A DNA stretch of 14,287 bases from Bacillota bacterium (lineage in GTDB: Bacteria > Bacillota > Clostridia > Christensenellales > Christensenellaceae): contig JAEWMJ010000040.1 of assembly GCA_023393165.1 (NCBI GenBank), forward strand, positions 1 through 14,287, written 5' to 3'. The notes under the pieces are model-generated. The model did no database searches. It was given only the letters and a program-made list of their open reading frames with translations, and was not told the DNA's origin. Both the position numbers and the translations under genes were made by a program. Positions 13,399 through 14,287 of this stretch are shown here, piece by piece; the stretch's first letter is position 1; every line of letters begins with the position of its first letter.

Positions 13399-13438
13399 TA
13401 AGAAAGAAATCCTTATATATCATTGAAGGAGAATGAAT

Positions 13439-14086
13439 ATGAATTCTTATTATAAAAACATATTTCCAAACAACCGGGATTACAATATGACGCAGTCCAC
13501 CATGGCACTGCGAAATCAGCCTCCAGCACTGACGCAGCCGCCGAAACAAACTCAGCCACAGGCGTCGGCGCAGCAACAGACTCAGATGCAAAGATCTTCT
13601 CAGGAAGCGCTGTCCGCTTTGATGGAACAATATACTTATCCTCAAAATCTGCAAAACGCCTTGCAGTTGATACTGGACGCTCTGAATAAGGAGGCGGAAG
13701 ATGCACAGTTTTATCAATATTTAGTTAATCAAGCGCCTACACAGGAAGATAAAAATGTTATTATCAATATACAAAAGGATGAGTTGAACCATTATTATCT
13801 CATCGGCCAGATTTATACAAAAATTATCGGAACTCATCCTCCCGTGCCTCATCCATTTGCCGGTAATGTACCAGTGATCAGAAATTATTGCCAGGGCCTA
13901 TATGAAGCATTCTTGGGGGAAATTGAAGACGGCTCAAAATATCGAAAGATATTATTCGCTATGCAGGATAGAACAGATATCAATATAATTACAGACATAG
14001 TTGCTGATGAGATCGAACATGCAAGCTTGTATAGTTTTTTATATTCAAAAAATAATTGCGGAAATGTAAGCAGGGTACAATTTTAA
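13439..14086 (+). CDS. Ferritin-like (rubrerythrin/YhjR-type) di-iron protein
   Basis: 215 residues. The first 55 are a Gln/Pro-rich, low-complexity tail (PPALTQPPKQTQPQ...QQQTQMQ). The rest is a four-helix ferritin-like domain: helix pair one has EAEDAQFYQYL and KDELNHYYLIG (E..H), helix pair two has LYEAFLGEIEDGSKYRKIL and VADEIEHASLYSFLY (DE.EHA). These two Glu...E-x-x-H sets are the expected di-iron ligands. The domain resembles the spore-associated YhjR and rubrerythrin-like proteins of Bacillota. ATG 13439 is preferred over ATG 13433 because AAGGAG (13426-13431) is 7 bases from the former and 1 base from the latter. It is monocistronic, with a promoter that fits sporulation control. The substrate is unknown; a role in peroxide or iron handling is inferred from the family. 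Confidence 0.8.
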   Translation: MNSYYKNIFPNNRDYNMTQSTMALRNQPPALTQPPKQTQPQASAQQQTQMQRSSQEALSALMEQYTYPQNLQNALQLILDALNKEAEDAQFYQYLVNQAPTQEDKNVIINIQKDELNHYYLIGQIYTKIIGTHPPVPHPFAGNVPVIRNYCQGLYEAFLGEIEDGSKYRKILFAMQDRTDINIITDIVADEIEHASLYSFLYSKNNCGNVSRVQF

Positions 14087-14204
14087 AAAACTTTAACAAT
14101 CAAAAAACTGTCCGAATAATATCAAACAGTTTTGAATGTGAAGCGAAATCCCCCCGCTAAGCGTAATGTCATTTAGTTAAGACAATTTAAAAATTAAGAA
14201 TCAC

Positions 14205-14240
14205 AAACAGGAGTATATGAAAATATGCCCCTGTTTTTTT
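14205..14240 (+). terminator. Rho-independent terminator with GAAA tetraloop
   Basis: CAGGAGTATAT (14208-14218) and ATATGCCCCTG (14223-14233) form an 11-pair stem with one A-C mismatch and one G-U, closed by GAAA, then T7. AAA before and TTT after extend the stem. It probably ends the ferritin-like transcript. A weaker inverted repeat without T-tract (14100-14111 with 14126-14135) lies just after the gene. Confidence 0.75.
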
Positions 14241-14264
14241 ATTTAAAAATATATATAAAAACAC

Positions 14265-14270
14265 TTGACA
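14265..14270 (+). promoter_or_regulatory. Consensus -35 box TTGACA at the window edge
   Basis: A perfect TTGACA. With a 17-bp spacer its -10 would start at 14288, just outside the window, so it may belong to the next gene on the right. Confidence 0.3.
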
Positions 14271-14287
14271 TTTCTCTGATAATATGT

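Overview
The window looks like chromosome of a low-to-medium GC Bacillota, most likely a member of Clostridia. The signs are strong AGGAGG-type ribosome binding sites, sigma-A promoters, U-tailed terminators, a type I-beta DAHP synthase, DUF2935 and ferritin-like proteins of the kind found in spore formers, and a tRNA-Ala with its CCA encoded. The genus cannot be read from the sequence.

Positions 1-4100 hold two versions of one module: a dispersed repeat, a small XRE-type regulator on the minus strand, then a plus-strand gene of the SLOG/DUF1273 (YpsA-like) family. The modules flank an adenosine deaminase gene. The first SLOG copy (771-1297) is frameshifted and the second (3539-4087) is intact. 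Both SLOG promoters carry paired ATTTGG-N5-CCAAAT palindromes. In the first copy these sit in a nearly perfect 51-bp palindrome between divergent genes. This regulator, operator and SLOG unit is the most distinctive and least described part of the window.

Positions 4230-7000 hold an HdeD/DUF308-type membrane protein with an unusual leader, followed by a minus-strand phage-derived block: a 39-residue ORF, a large serine recombinase and an orphan terminase small subunit. No other phage gene is present, so this is probably a prophage remnant.

Positions 7160-9710 are housekeeping: DAHP synthase (aroF type), a secreted cell-wall hydrolase with three peptidoglycan-binding repeats and an NlpC/P60 domain, and tRNA-Ala(CGC), with clear promoters and terminators.

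Positions 9740-14287 contain a DUF2935 protein, a badly eroded chimeric CheB-histidine kinase-receiver gene, about 1 kb with only one weak ORF, and a ferritin-like protein whose promoter also fits a sporulation sigma-K pattern. Decay is a theme: two pseudogenes, one orphan phage gene and several dispersed repeats.
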